Source of the DNA: Trissonchulus latispiculum
Taxonomy: Eukaryota > Nematoda > Enoplea > Enoplida > Ironidae
DNA length: 64,000 nt
Direction of reading: 5' to 3'
Assembly (NCBI GenBank): GCA_030248195.1
Contig: JASAND010004231.1
Coordinates: 1-64,000, forward strand
In this document: one piece after another, positions 11,598 to 23,300 of the stretch
Layout: every line of letters starts with the position of its first letter
How positions within the stretch are numbered: the first letter of the stretch is position 1
Notes under the pieces: generated by a model
Databases searched by the model: none
What the model saw: the letters and a program-made list of their open reading frames with translations, nothing else
Told to the model about the DNA's origin: nothing
Translations under genes and position numbers: made by a program

Positions 11598-12309
11598 CAC
11601 TGAAATTGTCCGTCCAGTAGAAACTTAACCTTTTGCACAAAATCTTGCTTGTTACATTTCTCATTCGTACAATTCAAAATTACAACAGTTTTTAGGCCGC
11701 TATGCTTTTCTTCGCCGCCATCTTTCAGAATCAACGAATTCAATGTTTTACAATTGCCACAAGCAAAAATTTTTTCCTTCATAATTTGCTCCCAAAAAAT
11801 CGAAAGTTTACTATTCTATTGCCTGAAACATTACAGCACCCATCGTACGATTTAGAAGGCTGTGAATGAGAGCTTTTTGTACGGGGAGAAAAGGGAAGAC
11901 GCTGACGCTCTGACGCTGTAAGTACATAAGCAGCATTCTCGTCCTCGCTAGTGTTGCCTTCAGATGACGCATCTTCGGAATCTACTAAATCAGAGTTTAT
12001 TTCTGATTCCGATTCAGGCTGGGTATCGCGAATTGAGGGCCTTGGAACGTCTTTGCAGGAGGAGGAGTAGGGAATATCACTTACGTAGGGATAAGACAAC
12101 CTTTGAGGAACAGAAGCATTTCTAGAAGACCTCATGGGCGCACCAAGTTCCTGCTGTTGTACTGTGCCGAGAGGTGTCCTTGATTTACCAGCTAAGTTGC
12201 ACTCAGCCGCGGCAATTTGGTCAATAAAATGCCTCACACAACATTCTTCATTTTCACAAGTATGATTCAAAAGCTTCTCTATTACTTGAAGTGCGTTAGC
12301 TCTACGCAA
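11598..12309 (-). pseudogene. Mutator-like transposase, N-terminal part
   Basis: Two frames join here. 12309-11779 encodes an N-terminal region with a Cys motif (ENEECC), a long Ser/Glu/Asp-rich linker and the conserved GNRIVNFRFF segment. 11782-11598 continues in another frame with a zinc-binding block, CGNC...CTNEKC, which in intact relatives directly follows the GNRIV segment. The change of frame falls next to a run of six T, so a one-base indel in a homopolymer is the likely break. An exon may begin near 12304 after an AG. Upstream exons were not found. Confidence 0.65.
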
Positions 12310-13259
12310 TAAAAACTAATCTGAGAACGTTGGACAAGTTTTTGAAATCTTCTGGGACATTTCTTCTTAACACCCATTCTAAATAACAAACAGATCATTC
12401 AGGCCACAATTTAGCGTATTTCACACGCATACTGAGTAAATAAGTAAAAAATTGAAAAATTAATGTTTTAAGATAGGGCAAGTACTGGCTTATCCCTTAT
12501 TTTTATGGGGGGTGGGCTTCATGGGGCCCCCATTGATGAGGGGGGTCACCTAAACTGGGGGGCCTATTTTGAAAAATTTTTTGAATTGCTCTGGGTTTTT
12601 GTGTAAAACCTGCTAAAACTCGCTAAAAATGCCTAATTGTGAATTTTAGGCTAAAATAGTGAAAATTTAGTTAAAATGCGGCAAAGCCAAAAATTGTTTG
12701 AAAATGTAGGATAAAAATTGTAAAATTTGGCAATTTTTGGGATTATGGGGATGTCGGAATTTATGGATGGTATTTAGTGGGAGAGTACTCCTCGTATGGC
12801 TCTACTGGGAGGGGGGTCGTCGAATGGGGGAAGCACCCACCACCCCCACTAGAGATAAACAAGAAGTATATATGTGCATGCATGTAATATGTAAGATAGA
12901 TACTACAGACTATTGTGGTTCCAATTAAAGATTATTTACATTTTACATAAGTAAGTGCAATAACATAGCAGGCAAGCAGCGGTGTTCGAGAAAAAAATGG
13001 GTCCCTTATTAATTCATTGCTAGATCAGCCAGGCTGATTTGGCACGTGGTCGACTATAAAAATCAACAAAGTCTTAAAACAAAACCAAAATTCAGCTTAC
13101 CTTGGATTAAAGCAAACTACTGAGGAAATTGAAGAGAGACAGCTGAACTGAACAACCGAACCAAATGTGAAAGTCCCTGATGGCCAGCCGTCACAAATAC
13201 GATTCGTAAATATATCTGAAGCAGCCAAGTGAGACAAGCAGTCAGGTCAAGGAGACAAA
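12310..13259. other. Non-coding stretch
   Basis: No gene is recognisable. It holds G-rich runs at 12508-12550 and 12806-12820. The outer end of the Mutator-like transposon must lie in or beyond this stretch, but I could not identify its terminal inverted repeat. Confidence 0.5.
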
Positions 13260-13800
13260 TTTTGACCTAAAAGAAAAAAGCACATTTACGTGAAATTTTG
13301 AAGATTTTTGGCAGCATGCCCCCCTAGAAATTGACAAATTTTGGACTTAAAACATAAAAAGCAATTTTACGTCAAATTTAGAAAAATTTTGGCAGCATGC
13401 TCCCCTAGAAATTGACAAATTTTGACCTAAAAGAAAAAAAGCACTTTTACGTAAAATTTTGAAAAATTTTGGCAGCATGCCCCCCTAGAAATTGATAATT
13501 TTGACCTAAAAGAAAAGACACTTTTACGTAGAATTTAGAAAAATTTTGGCAGCATGCCCCCCTAGAAATTGATAAATTTTGACCTAAAAGCGAAAAAGCA
13601 CTTTTACATGAAATTTTGGAAAAATTTGGCAGCATGCGGCCCCGTTAGAAACTGACAAATTTTGAGCTGAAAGAAAAAAGCACTTTTACGTAAAATTTAG
13701 AAAAATTTTGGCAGCATGCTCCCCTAGAAATTCAATAAATTTTGACCTAAAAGAAAAAAGCACTTTTACGTAAAATTTTGGAAAATTTTGGCAGCATGCT
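13260..13800 (+). repeat. Minisatellite, about 80-bp unit, 7 copies
   Basis: Units begin tttgacctaaaag and continue with gcacttttacgt, aaattttggcagcatgc and cccctagaaattga, recurring about every 79-82 bp. The last unit runs straight into ccacaatctttgg, which is interior sequence of the TTAA-bounded element, so this is an expanded array inside a transposon copy. The weak minus-strand open frames here are repeat artefacts. Confidence 0.85.
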
Positions 13801-14311
13801 CCACAATCTTTGGAAAAAATTAGTCGTGTTTTTGCAAAAACTACGTTTTTATGATAGCAGCCTACAGATAACAGTTGGAAGACGATCATGCGTCGGATAA
13901 TTTGTCCCTGTGAGACCTTCAGATCGACGCCTTTAGTTTGATTTTAGGGCTTGAGTAGTTCAACAAATGCTGGATTATTTGATATCTGCAAATATGACAA
14001 GTTCCTGACGCCAAAACAAGAAAATCGGCCATATCTCACAGTAGAGAAAAGCTAGAAAGTTGCTTTACAAAGCAAAAATGTGAAGCTCAATAAGATCTTT
14101 CGAATGCATATAGTCATAACTGTATAGCTGCTGCTAAACGTTCGGAACTTGGGAAAACCACTCTGACCGGAAATCTCGAATTTTTGAATCGGGATTGCGC
14201 GGGGAGTGTTGGAACGCTAAAAGAACTTATTTCAGAAAGTTTCATCAAATTCCATCTTGATTTACGCCGCCAAATAACAATATGTTATCCCAAAAGGAAT
14301 CACCACCTTAA
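13801..14311 (-). mobile_element. Partial TTAA element, copy 1
   Basis: Read on the minus strand from 14311 it starts TTAAGGTGGTGATTCC and aligns with 15282-15800 and 16754-17270. Its distal part is replaced by the minisatellite. The family has TTAA ends, as in piggyBac-type insertions, and no coding capacity. Confidence 0.7.
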
Positions 14312-15285
14312 GGTTTCCTATCGGCTATTTTTGACTCATACGGCCTTAATCCTTTACGTAAATGGCTAAAACTTACGAAATAAGCTATTTCCGTGCTCTT
14401 TAACATTCTGGCACCAGTCTTGTATTTTTAGGCCAAAAGATAAAAAAGTTTAGGTTTTTGGCCTTAGGCGTAGAGAAGACACGGGATTGGTTGTGATGGC
14501 TGGAAAAAGGACACGAAAATGAACATTTTTGCTTTTACAACCTTTGAGCTATCTCGATTGGTTAAGTCAGTATAAGCAAAAAACTGTTTTTTGGGTCAAT
14601 AAATGGCCATTTTCGAGGAAATCAGTTTTTTCAAAATTACTACCACATGTTAAGGACAAAGTTGGCTTATTTATACAGCGATACAGCGTCCAAATGCACA
14701 TTTTATGAAAGCCTATTAGCCGAACTTTATTGCTTTAAGATAGAGATTTGGCCGAAAAACCATTTTGGCGAAACTGCTATTATTTGGTTTCGAACATCGA
14801 TTTCTCAAAAACTGCTCTACGGATTCCGGAGATTTTTGGCAGAATTGAAATTCGTACTTCTGCGGAGGGACTTTTTTCTTGGTCAGTTGCGAGAAAAAAC
14901 AATACAAAGTTGCGAAATTTCGTGTCGCCGCACATTTGCCGGATTTTCTGGAGTATTGAGGCTTGTTGAGCCAAATCCAAAAACGTCTCTCGGCCCATAT
15001 GTCCTCTGTATGATAGCACAAGAAAACATTTTGGCTGATTTTTCAGTTTTGAGAAATCGATGTTAAAAATGTTTGGTCTATATTCATCCTGTTAGATGTC
15101 AGCAAGTCTGAAAATTTCTGCCACGTTTTTGCTAATTTTCCTAGTTTCGTAAGCTCATGTGAATCTACAGATAATAAGCTTTAAAACTATGTATAAAGCT
15201 CTTTCCAACTCCTAAAATTGCGAAAGTTATAGCGTTTCAAAAAAATCACCACAAAAGCACTGCACAAAAGGATATTACCACCTTA
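14308..15285. mobile_element. TTAA-bounded element between inverted copies
   Basis: Starts TTAAGGTTTCC and ends GGTGGTAAT inverted, followed by TTAA, so it has short imperfect TTAA-based inverted ends of the same kind. It separates two inverted partial copies of the main family. Overlapping open frames on both strands near 14647-15066 match nothing I recognise and are likely chance. Confidence 0.45.
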
Positions 15286-16155
15286 AGGTGGTGATTCCTT
15301 TTGGGCACATATTGTTGGTTGGCGGCGTAAGTCAAGATGAAATTTGACGAAACTTTCTGAAATACGTTCTTTTAGTGTTCTAACAGCTTCCGAGCAATCC
15401 CGATTCAAAAGTTCGAGATTTCCGGTCTGGGCGGTTTTTCCCAATTTCTGAAAGTTTAGCAGCAGCTATATAGTTCTCCTCACTATATTCATTCGAAAGA
15501 TCTCATTGAGCTTCATATTTTTGCTTTTAAAGCTACGTTCTAGCTTTTCTCTACCGTGAGATATAGCCGATTTTCTTGTTTTGGCGTCGAAAACTTGTAA
15601 TTTTTGCAGAAATCAATTATCCATTATTTCTTGAACTATGCAAGCCAAGCCGTAAAATGAAACTAAGGGCGTCGATCTGAAAATCTCATAGGGGCTAATT
15701 ATCCGACGCATGATCGTCTTCCAACAGCCATCCCGTAGGCTGCTATCATAAAACATGTAGTTTTTGCAAAAACACGTCCAATTTTTTCCAAAGATTGTGG
15801 AGCATTCACCATGCAAGCTGGAGGGCAGCTACTGAACAGATGTGTTCTCGTAAATATACCCAGGGACGATTTTTTAGTTTCCCCGATTAATGCTTTCTAG
15901 CTAAGGTAATCGCCTGACAAATTTGGAAAAAGTAGACAAAATACAGGTAACGCACACATTTCACCTTATTTCTCTATAACGAAGAGCGATTTTACAATAA
16001 ATAAAAAAGTCGACCCCAGCTATTTGATGGAGGTGTCGAATGATATAACCGATGTCTCGCGAAAAATTTACTTGATTCTGCAAAAAATATGGAAAATTAT
16101 ACTTCATCTAATTTGTGCCAAAAATATTTTTGAAAAGCAATATTAGTTTCATGGT
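15282..16155 (+). mobile_element. Partial TTAA element, copy 2
   Basis: Begins TTAAGGTGGTGATTCC and is collinear with 16754-17630. Similarity is lost after about 16155, so the far end is missing. With copy 1 it forms a roughly 510-bp inverted repeat. Confidence 0.7.
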
Positions 16156-16558
16156 TCAATAATTTAAGCTCCAGTATATCCAATTCTCAGCACGTTTTAC
16201 TGAAACGTTGTGCAGTTTACAAGATTCTGTTCAGAAGGCGCTGTCTGCATTTAGATGCACAGTAGAATCTCACTGTTAATTATCGAAGCAATTTGCTCAA
16301 CCATACTAAAGTTTTAATTTTTTACAAATCTTAATGCATGTTGTGCATATAGTAACAGCATTTGTAATGGATCAAATTCAAAGTAAGGCAAAAACTTTAA
16401 AATTCAAAGTAAACAAAAAAGTTTAACCCAGTTGGTTATTATCGCATTACCTATTCCAATTATTTTGCAGAATTGCTTTATAATTTTGATTGTATAACCC
16501 TTGCTGGGGGCCTGCATCCAATATTAAATAATGTTAAAATGTAACTACGAATTTTGAA

Positions 16559-16665
16559 GCTAGAACCGGAACCGGAACCGGTACTCTAGAACCGGAACCG
16601 GAACCGGTACTCTAGAACCGGAACCGGAACCGGTACTCTAGAACCGGAACCGGTTTTGAAAATTG
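16559..16665 (+). repeat. Short tandem repeat, GAACCGG-based
   Basis: About 3.5 units of 28 bp made of GAACCGGAACCGGAACCGGTACTCTA. Each unit contains the palindrome ACCGGT. Confidence 0.85.
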
Positions 16666-16753
16666 GAACCGGCCCCAACTCTAATTCCAACATATATTTG
16701 CTTGATTGGTAACAAAATTATAAAATTTTAAAAATTTTAAATTTTTTAGTTTT

Positions 16754-17750
16754 TTAAGGTGGTGATTCCTTTGGAAACATATTGTTGGTTGGCGACGTAA
16801 ATCAAGATGAAATTTGACGACACTTTCCGAAATACCTTCTTTTAGCGTTCTAACACCCTCCGCGCAATCCCAATTTAAAAAGTCGCGATTTCCGGTCAGG
16901 TCGGTTCTTCCCGATTTCTGACAGTTTGGCAGCAGCTATACAGCTATGACTATATTCATCCGAAAGATCTCGTTGAGCTTCATAGTTTTGCTTTATAAAG
17001 CAACGTTCTAGCTTTTCTCTACTGTGAGATATAGCCGATTTTCTTGTTTTGGCGTCGAAAACTTGTCATTTTTGCAGAAATCAATTAACCCATTATTTCT
17101 TGAACTATGCAAGCCAAGCCGTAAAATCAAACTAAGGGCGTCGATCTGAAAATCTCATAGGGGCTAATTATCCGACGCATGATCGTCTTCCAACAGCTAT
17201 CCCGTAGGCTGCTATCATAAAAAATGTAGTTTTTGCAAAAACACGACCAATTTTTTCCAAAGATTGTGGACCATACAAAATACAAGCTGGAGGGCTGCTA
17301 CTTAACGGATGTGTTCTGCACATACATACCTAGGGACGATTTTTTAATTGTCCTGATTACAACTGCTTTCTAGCTAAAGTAATCGCTTGACAAATTTGGA
17401 AAAAGTAGGCAAAATACAGGTCACGCACATTTCAGCTAATTTCTCTATAACGAAGAGCGATTTCACGATAAATAAAAAATCGTCCCCCCCAGCTATTTGA
17501 TGGAGGTATCGAATGATATAACCGATGTCTCTCGAAAAAATTTACTTGAGTCTGTAAAAAATCTGGAAAATTATACTTCTTCTAAAATGTGTTACAAATA
17601 TTTTTAAAAAGCAACATTAGTTTCATGGTACGCATTAAACAGAGAAAATGTTAAGCTGCATTTTGATATAAAAATGGCTTCTTAACTCCAGGTAATGAAT
17701 GAATAATAATGGTGCAAACGTTATGTGACCAAAGGGAATCACCACCTTAA
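16754..17750. mobile_element. Complete 997-bp TTAA element, copy 3
   Basis: Starts TTAAGGTGGTGATTCCTTT and ends AAAGGGAATCACCACCTTAA. The near-perfect inverted ends of about 19 bp abut TTAA on both sides. There is no open frame of substance. Size, TTAA boundaries and lack of coding suit a piggyBac-type MITE. The element at 52835-53845 has similar ends and size. Confidence 0.75.
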
Positions 17751-20220
17751 ATGCGCTTGCCTGCAACGCTGTGGAGGCTGGCTTGCTGTTTTTGTGTAAA
17801 ACCATCTGCAACTTTTGATAGGAACCACGTACACAAGAGATATGCACATCATTTAAAGCGCTTTTTGTACTCCTTCACATGGTAGAGTAAACTTTACTAT
17901 ATAAAGCTTAAATAAAATTTTTATTATTTGCGTATGCAAAAGCCGCAATTGTAGCTAGCCAATCCTGCACTCTCTGACACAAGGATTTTGTGCAAAGATA
18001 GGTTGCCAACCAGTCTTGCTTTACCCAATGTTTTGTCAAGATTGCTTCATCCATGGAAAAATTACGTAGAAAAACCCGGCAGTGGTGCTACCACCTTAAA
18101 GCAGGATAGCAAAATTGCCAAAAGCCCAAAAAATTGTGCACAAAACTGTAAGATGGTCGCTGAAACTTCTTGGTTTGGTTTCGTGACCTTCTGCAACGTG
18201 GGATAGAGTGTTGCGCAGCAATTGATGTGGCTGAGTACAGGAGTCTGTCTTCACGCACATTCGTCCGCTGTTAAATTCTGAGTTTTCCGAATTCCAGTTT
18301 TTATCAGTATTTTGCCAAACCCAGTCTGCTCTTTCATGAGAACACTTAGGTGGTATCTTTGGTGTCGAATACACTGGATGACGCAAGTTTACCTCAGGCA
18401 TGATTTCATATCATCACGCACGGTCCACCTGATTCTTTCGTCAAGGCTGAAAGGGTAGAAGGTAAGGTCCGATGCTTATCACTTCCAGTTCCATAGTCTT
18501 TTCTGGTAGGTTGCCCATTGTCTGCCAGCATAATTTGACATCCAGCAATTCAGTATTTCATCAAATTTCGTCGTCTATTTGCGGCGACTCTGCTGTCCCA
18601 TTTCGATGCGCAGTCACTGAAATCACCAATAATCCAGTAAATGGACATAGGGCCAATTTCATAAAACTTTGTCGAGTCGTCGAGTCGACCAGCTTATCTG
18701 CGCTGGAAATGTCTGAAAACTAGTGATCCTGAAACGCGAGTATTGTTGAAAGATATCTGCTAGTTGTCGCATCTAGTTCTCTGGTTTTTTTACTATAATA
18801 CGACCGAAAAATGTGGGGGCAAATTATAGCAGATTAACCTTTTAAATAAAAATGTATATTTTTAGAGTCCTCAGAAACATGAGATTTTGGAAATTCGAAA
18901 AATCCGGAATTCCAGGTTTTATTTACGGAAAAGCTAACATTTTTAGATTATTGCCAAATTTTTATCGCAATCAAAATTTTATTTTTACAATCGAATTGCG
19001 CTGGTCGCGCTAAATAATTGGGCACATTTAATAACTACTGGACAGTTCCAGTAGTTTTTACTTGTTCAAACCAGTAGTTTCAGGCACATCTGATGACTAC
19101 TAGAAGGTTCCAGTAGTTGTTACTGGTCCTTCTAGTAGTTGTCTACTAATATTAATAGTAAATTTGTACTGGATAGTTTCCAGTAGTTGCTACTAGTCGA
19201 AATATCCTAAACTACTATTTGAAGTAGTAAAAAGGTACTGGAACCGTTAGTAGTTATCGTCTACTGGTCCAGTTCCATTATAAACTACTGGATTACTTTT
19301 AAGAGTGTGCCCAAAGGGCCGAACTTTGGCTCGAACTAGTGAGTTTTAGAGTGGACCAGTTAAACCTGTTAATCTTAGTTTTTCGTTTTTACAGTTAGTT
19401 TAGTTGTACACTTCTCTGAATCTTTGGATTCGCAAATTTGGGTATCTAAAATTGTGATGCAGTCATCTGGAAAAGCGTTACCTTGTTCACAGTTTACTCG
19501 CCCGTTTTGGCAGCCGTTTCTTGGGCAACTAATAAGATCATAAAATCAAAGAATCTAACTTGTAAATATGTTTGCAAAGCTGAGTGTCGTTGAGGAAGCT
19601 ATTCCTGCGTTACCAGTTGTTTCAGTTTCAGTTTTTTTAGTTGTTTCATGTTTCGGTTCAACCATTTACTGCAGAAATGAAAATAATTGGGAACGTGCAG
19701 GCGTTCGTGGTTTGGAGGGGGGTTCCCCACAAAAATCCAAACCAAAGCTGACTCCCCAGTCCCCTCCCAGCAAAAAATCTCACCCCTTAATCGATTTCGG
19801 TTTTCGGACCTTGTGACAAAAAGTCGGTACAATTCGTAATTTTGCGCACCTCTGACCGCATAACTCAGCTGTAGAAAGATTCCCCTTCATCACAAATCTG
19901 ACTCAACATCCCTTCTCTTAGTTCGTTCCGTCCTCTCGTTTCCTAATGTCGAACATACTCATTGCAATAAACTTGCCATAATAAATTGCGGATTATATAA
20001 TAAATAGAATTGTACACTTTATACGACTGCAGATGTGCTTACTTTACTATCCGATTGTTGCTTAACTGCTGCATAATTATCCTCAATTAATCCAAAAACT
20101 CAATTCTAAATGCCTCCACTCCTGCCCACATTGTATTATTAACTTTTAATTTTCCAAAATAAACTTCTTTTCAGTTAGTCATAATTCAATAACATTACTA
20201 TTTCCCACTTTGTGATTATG
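17751..20220. other. Intergenic stretch upstream of the CAP gene
   Basis: Apart from the small MITE at 19018-19314 nothing is identifiable. Open frames at 17988-18206, 18096-18401, 18472-18723 and 19568-19832 show no recognisable domain and overlap one another on opposite strands. Confidence 0.5.
19018..19314. mobile_element. Small MITE rich in ACTACTGG motifs
   Basis: Bounded by TTGGGCACA and TGTGCCCAA. The interior repeats AACTACTGG and its complement CCAGTAGTT, so the whole piece can fold. No clear target duplication was seen. Confidence 0.5.
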
Positions 20221-20236
20221 CCAATATTGTCGTTTT

Positions 20237-20244
20237 TATAAATA
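20237..20244 (+). promoter_or_regulatory. TATA-like box of the CAP gene
   Basis: TATAAATA lies 161 bp upstream of the chosen start codon at 20398, allowing a 5' leader of about 130 nt. It is judged by position and sequence only. Confidence 0.35.
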
Positions 20245-20397
20245 CCCAAGTTGTAAACTTGTTCTGTGCACAAAGGAACACGGACCTTTTCATTAAGTAA
20301 AGTTATACATATTCCCAAAATTGATTACCAATTATATTCAGATTGGAGGGTGTCTTACAAGGAACTGAGTTTTAGAATTCACACTCAAAATTACAAA

Positions 20398-23300
20398 ATG
20401 GACCGAGCAGCCGCCTTTGTACTGTAAGTTCTGTAAGGATATTTTCAAACTTTATACCTTTATGGCCACACTAAATTGAGATTTAACTAAACTTACTAAA
20501 AGACTCTAAGCATGCAAATCGTCACATTTTGCATAGTTGCTGTTTTATAATAATTGTTGCATAATATAACATAAAACGCTTTAATTCCAATTGTAGGGGA
20601 GTAGTTGAAAATTGAAAAGATAATCGTATCAACATTAAAAATTATGTATATAATTTTGGCAGTATAGGTCTTGCAGGATACAATTTTTCCTGCAATTACT
20701 TTTAAGTTTACCTCTTGTTTCAACTATAAATGACAAACTAAGATATTTTTACGGTTTACCTCTAGGATATTTCTATGGTGGTTTGATGATGCACTCAGTA
20801 GCGATGTGAACAATCTTGAGACCAGATTAGTTTGTGATAAACTAACAAATGATTGCAGCAGAAATGGCAACTTTCATATGGTTTGTCTCAACATTAAAGG
20901 GGAAAAGATTTGCGGTGAAACCTGCTACTTAACCCATACCTACTGCAGGCGGTTTCCGCTTAAAGGTAAGGTGTACAGTGGCATATGAACATTAGTACTT
21001 AGGAGTATGGATTAGGAGTAGGATGGTCACAATTTAATTAAAATGAGCACTCAGAATACGAACTCCTCGATTTCAAAACAAGACATATACCCTACATAGT
21101 AAACCTAACGTTAACCTGACAGACCCCTTCATCTCGGCTCCTTTTATTATTTTTAATTCTTACAAAATTTGTGTTGAACTTTTCCGATCTTCTAGCCATC
21201 TCAATGGGAATGCAACCTCACATTAAATTTATTTAAGTATGTAAAGTAGAGCCTAACTAGGAGCTATTCTTATAACGTTATAATTAATTAAAGTCACAAG
21301 ACTTTGTTCCATCCAGGTGTTCTCTTTAAGGTTCAAGGTGGTATATTTACAGCTGTAAATTTTAGGTAGTTAACCAAAATCTTTTTAGCAGCACGTTTCT
21401 TCTAATTTGGCCTGTCAGTTTTTAGTTAGTTTCCGTTTCCTATAAACAGTGTGCTGTGTTTTAGAAATCAAATTAGCCCAAGTTTTGGAAAAGCCAAGAC
21501 ACGCACCTGCCAAGGAGCAACCGATTGCACAACGTAATTAGATTGAATCTTCTTTTCTAGTTTGACTTTGACTTGCAGCCATATTACACTATGTTCAAAA
21601 GGGGAAAACATAAACAGACACTCAAGAATTCAGTAGTTTCTGCAGTAGCGGTACCATATCTAGCGCATGATTTCAGTGGAATCTGTGGTAAGCTGAACTT
21701 ATTCCCTCGCTTTTACGGTTCAACTGAATTTGACTTTAAGTCAATCCTCCAGAAGTGTTAAGGTAGGTACATTCATAGTTCCAGACGCAAGCAGACGCGC
21801 GTAGACGCGCGTACGTAAGCGTCTGCATGCGTTCGTGAGCATGAATACACTACAATTATTTTGAAAGGTTAAAATGGCATGTTACAATCTGCGTCGACGC
21901 GCGACTCTCTGCGTTCGCGACTATTAATGCACGTTTAGTGCTTGTGATTGTCCTTCATGAAATTTCCTAGCAGCATAGACTTGTGCTGACGAACGAGATT
22001 TCAGCATTATATAAGGTGATTTTATAGTCACGTACGCAAGTATACGAGCGTCTACAAAAGTCAGTGCACTTCTACGCGCGTCGGCGTGAGTCGAAGTTCG
22101 TAAACTGCGATGGTGTAATTTTAAATTGAATAATGTACAAATCGTAAACCCCTCGTAAACGCGCTTCGACGCGTCAAGTGGTAGCTCGGCAGTGTTGTGC
22201 ACTGGCCCTGCCCAGACCGGCCGACCCAGAGGTCCAGAGTGGGCCGGCCGGTCAAATACGGGGCGGCCGACTGGCCAGTAACAGTTTCTGCGGCTTATCG
22301 CCTTAAACGTGCTGAAATCTGCCTTGAAAACAGTCAAATATTTATTAATTTTACTTGTATTTGGGATAGCCAGCCAGCCAAAAGTGGCACCGGCCGGCAG
22401 GGGAAGGCCGGCGAAACGGCCGAGGTTGCGAGCTGGGCCGGCCGAAACCGACCGGCCCACGAAAAATTGGGCCGGTGAACAACACTATATCACGGCATTC
22501 GGGCGAGATACTACGCCACTTACAACCGCAGCATGCGTTTACCGCGTCGACGCGCTTCGGCGCGCCTCTATGCACATCAAAGTGCATTTATGTGCGCCTA
22601 CTGCTTACTAGAAACTGAAACTTTGAATCAGCATTAATGAAATAAAAATAATACGTAAACAATAAACACCACTCTGTCTTGTCCTGTAGCTAAACACGTT
22701 ATAACGATGTATTTAATGTGCGGAGATAACGTTATTCGAATATCAATAGTAAGAAAGAACGAACATCTAAATTTTCTTTAGCGTCATGAACAATTTTTAA
22801 TAATATTTTTATTTCTATAGTAGCCAGTGAAAATGATCAAATTCCGCAGGAGAAACAGCACGTCCCCATTACTGAGGAACCCCGGATTCAGGAAGTTCCA
22901 GCACCAGCGCCTTCTCACGAACGAAACGACTGCCGTAAGTCTTCTCAGATCACAAAAACATTTAATAAGTAACAGTTTACATAGTTGTTTAAGTAAAACA
23001 ACAGAGCTAATAGCATTTTGTACACTTTGAAATGGGAAATTTAAAATGTCTGAATACGTGACAGGATGATGGAAGGATGTTACAAAGCCAAATTACGCAC
23101 TGCATGAATTGGAAAAAGCAAACATATAGTAGGAATAGAATTCCGCTATAATGAATGATACATAATTATATAGTTTTGCATAAATTTCTTTCCTATTAAT
23201 AAAATAATTTCCGCTATTGGAACGCCATCAAGTTTGTGTTATAGTTGATCTGCACAAACTTCGATTAGAAGCCCTATCTCAGACCAACATGTATCGACAA

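Noticed and set aside
13260..13800. CRISPR-like array
   Set aside because: The repeats are contiguous without unique spacers, in an animal genome; a minisatellite explains it.
14647..15066. 139-residue open frame in the TTAA element region
   Set aside because: Open frames occur in several phases on both strands here, with no recognisable domain; likely chance in a non-coding transposon.
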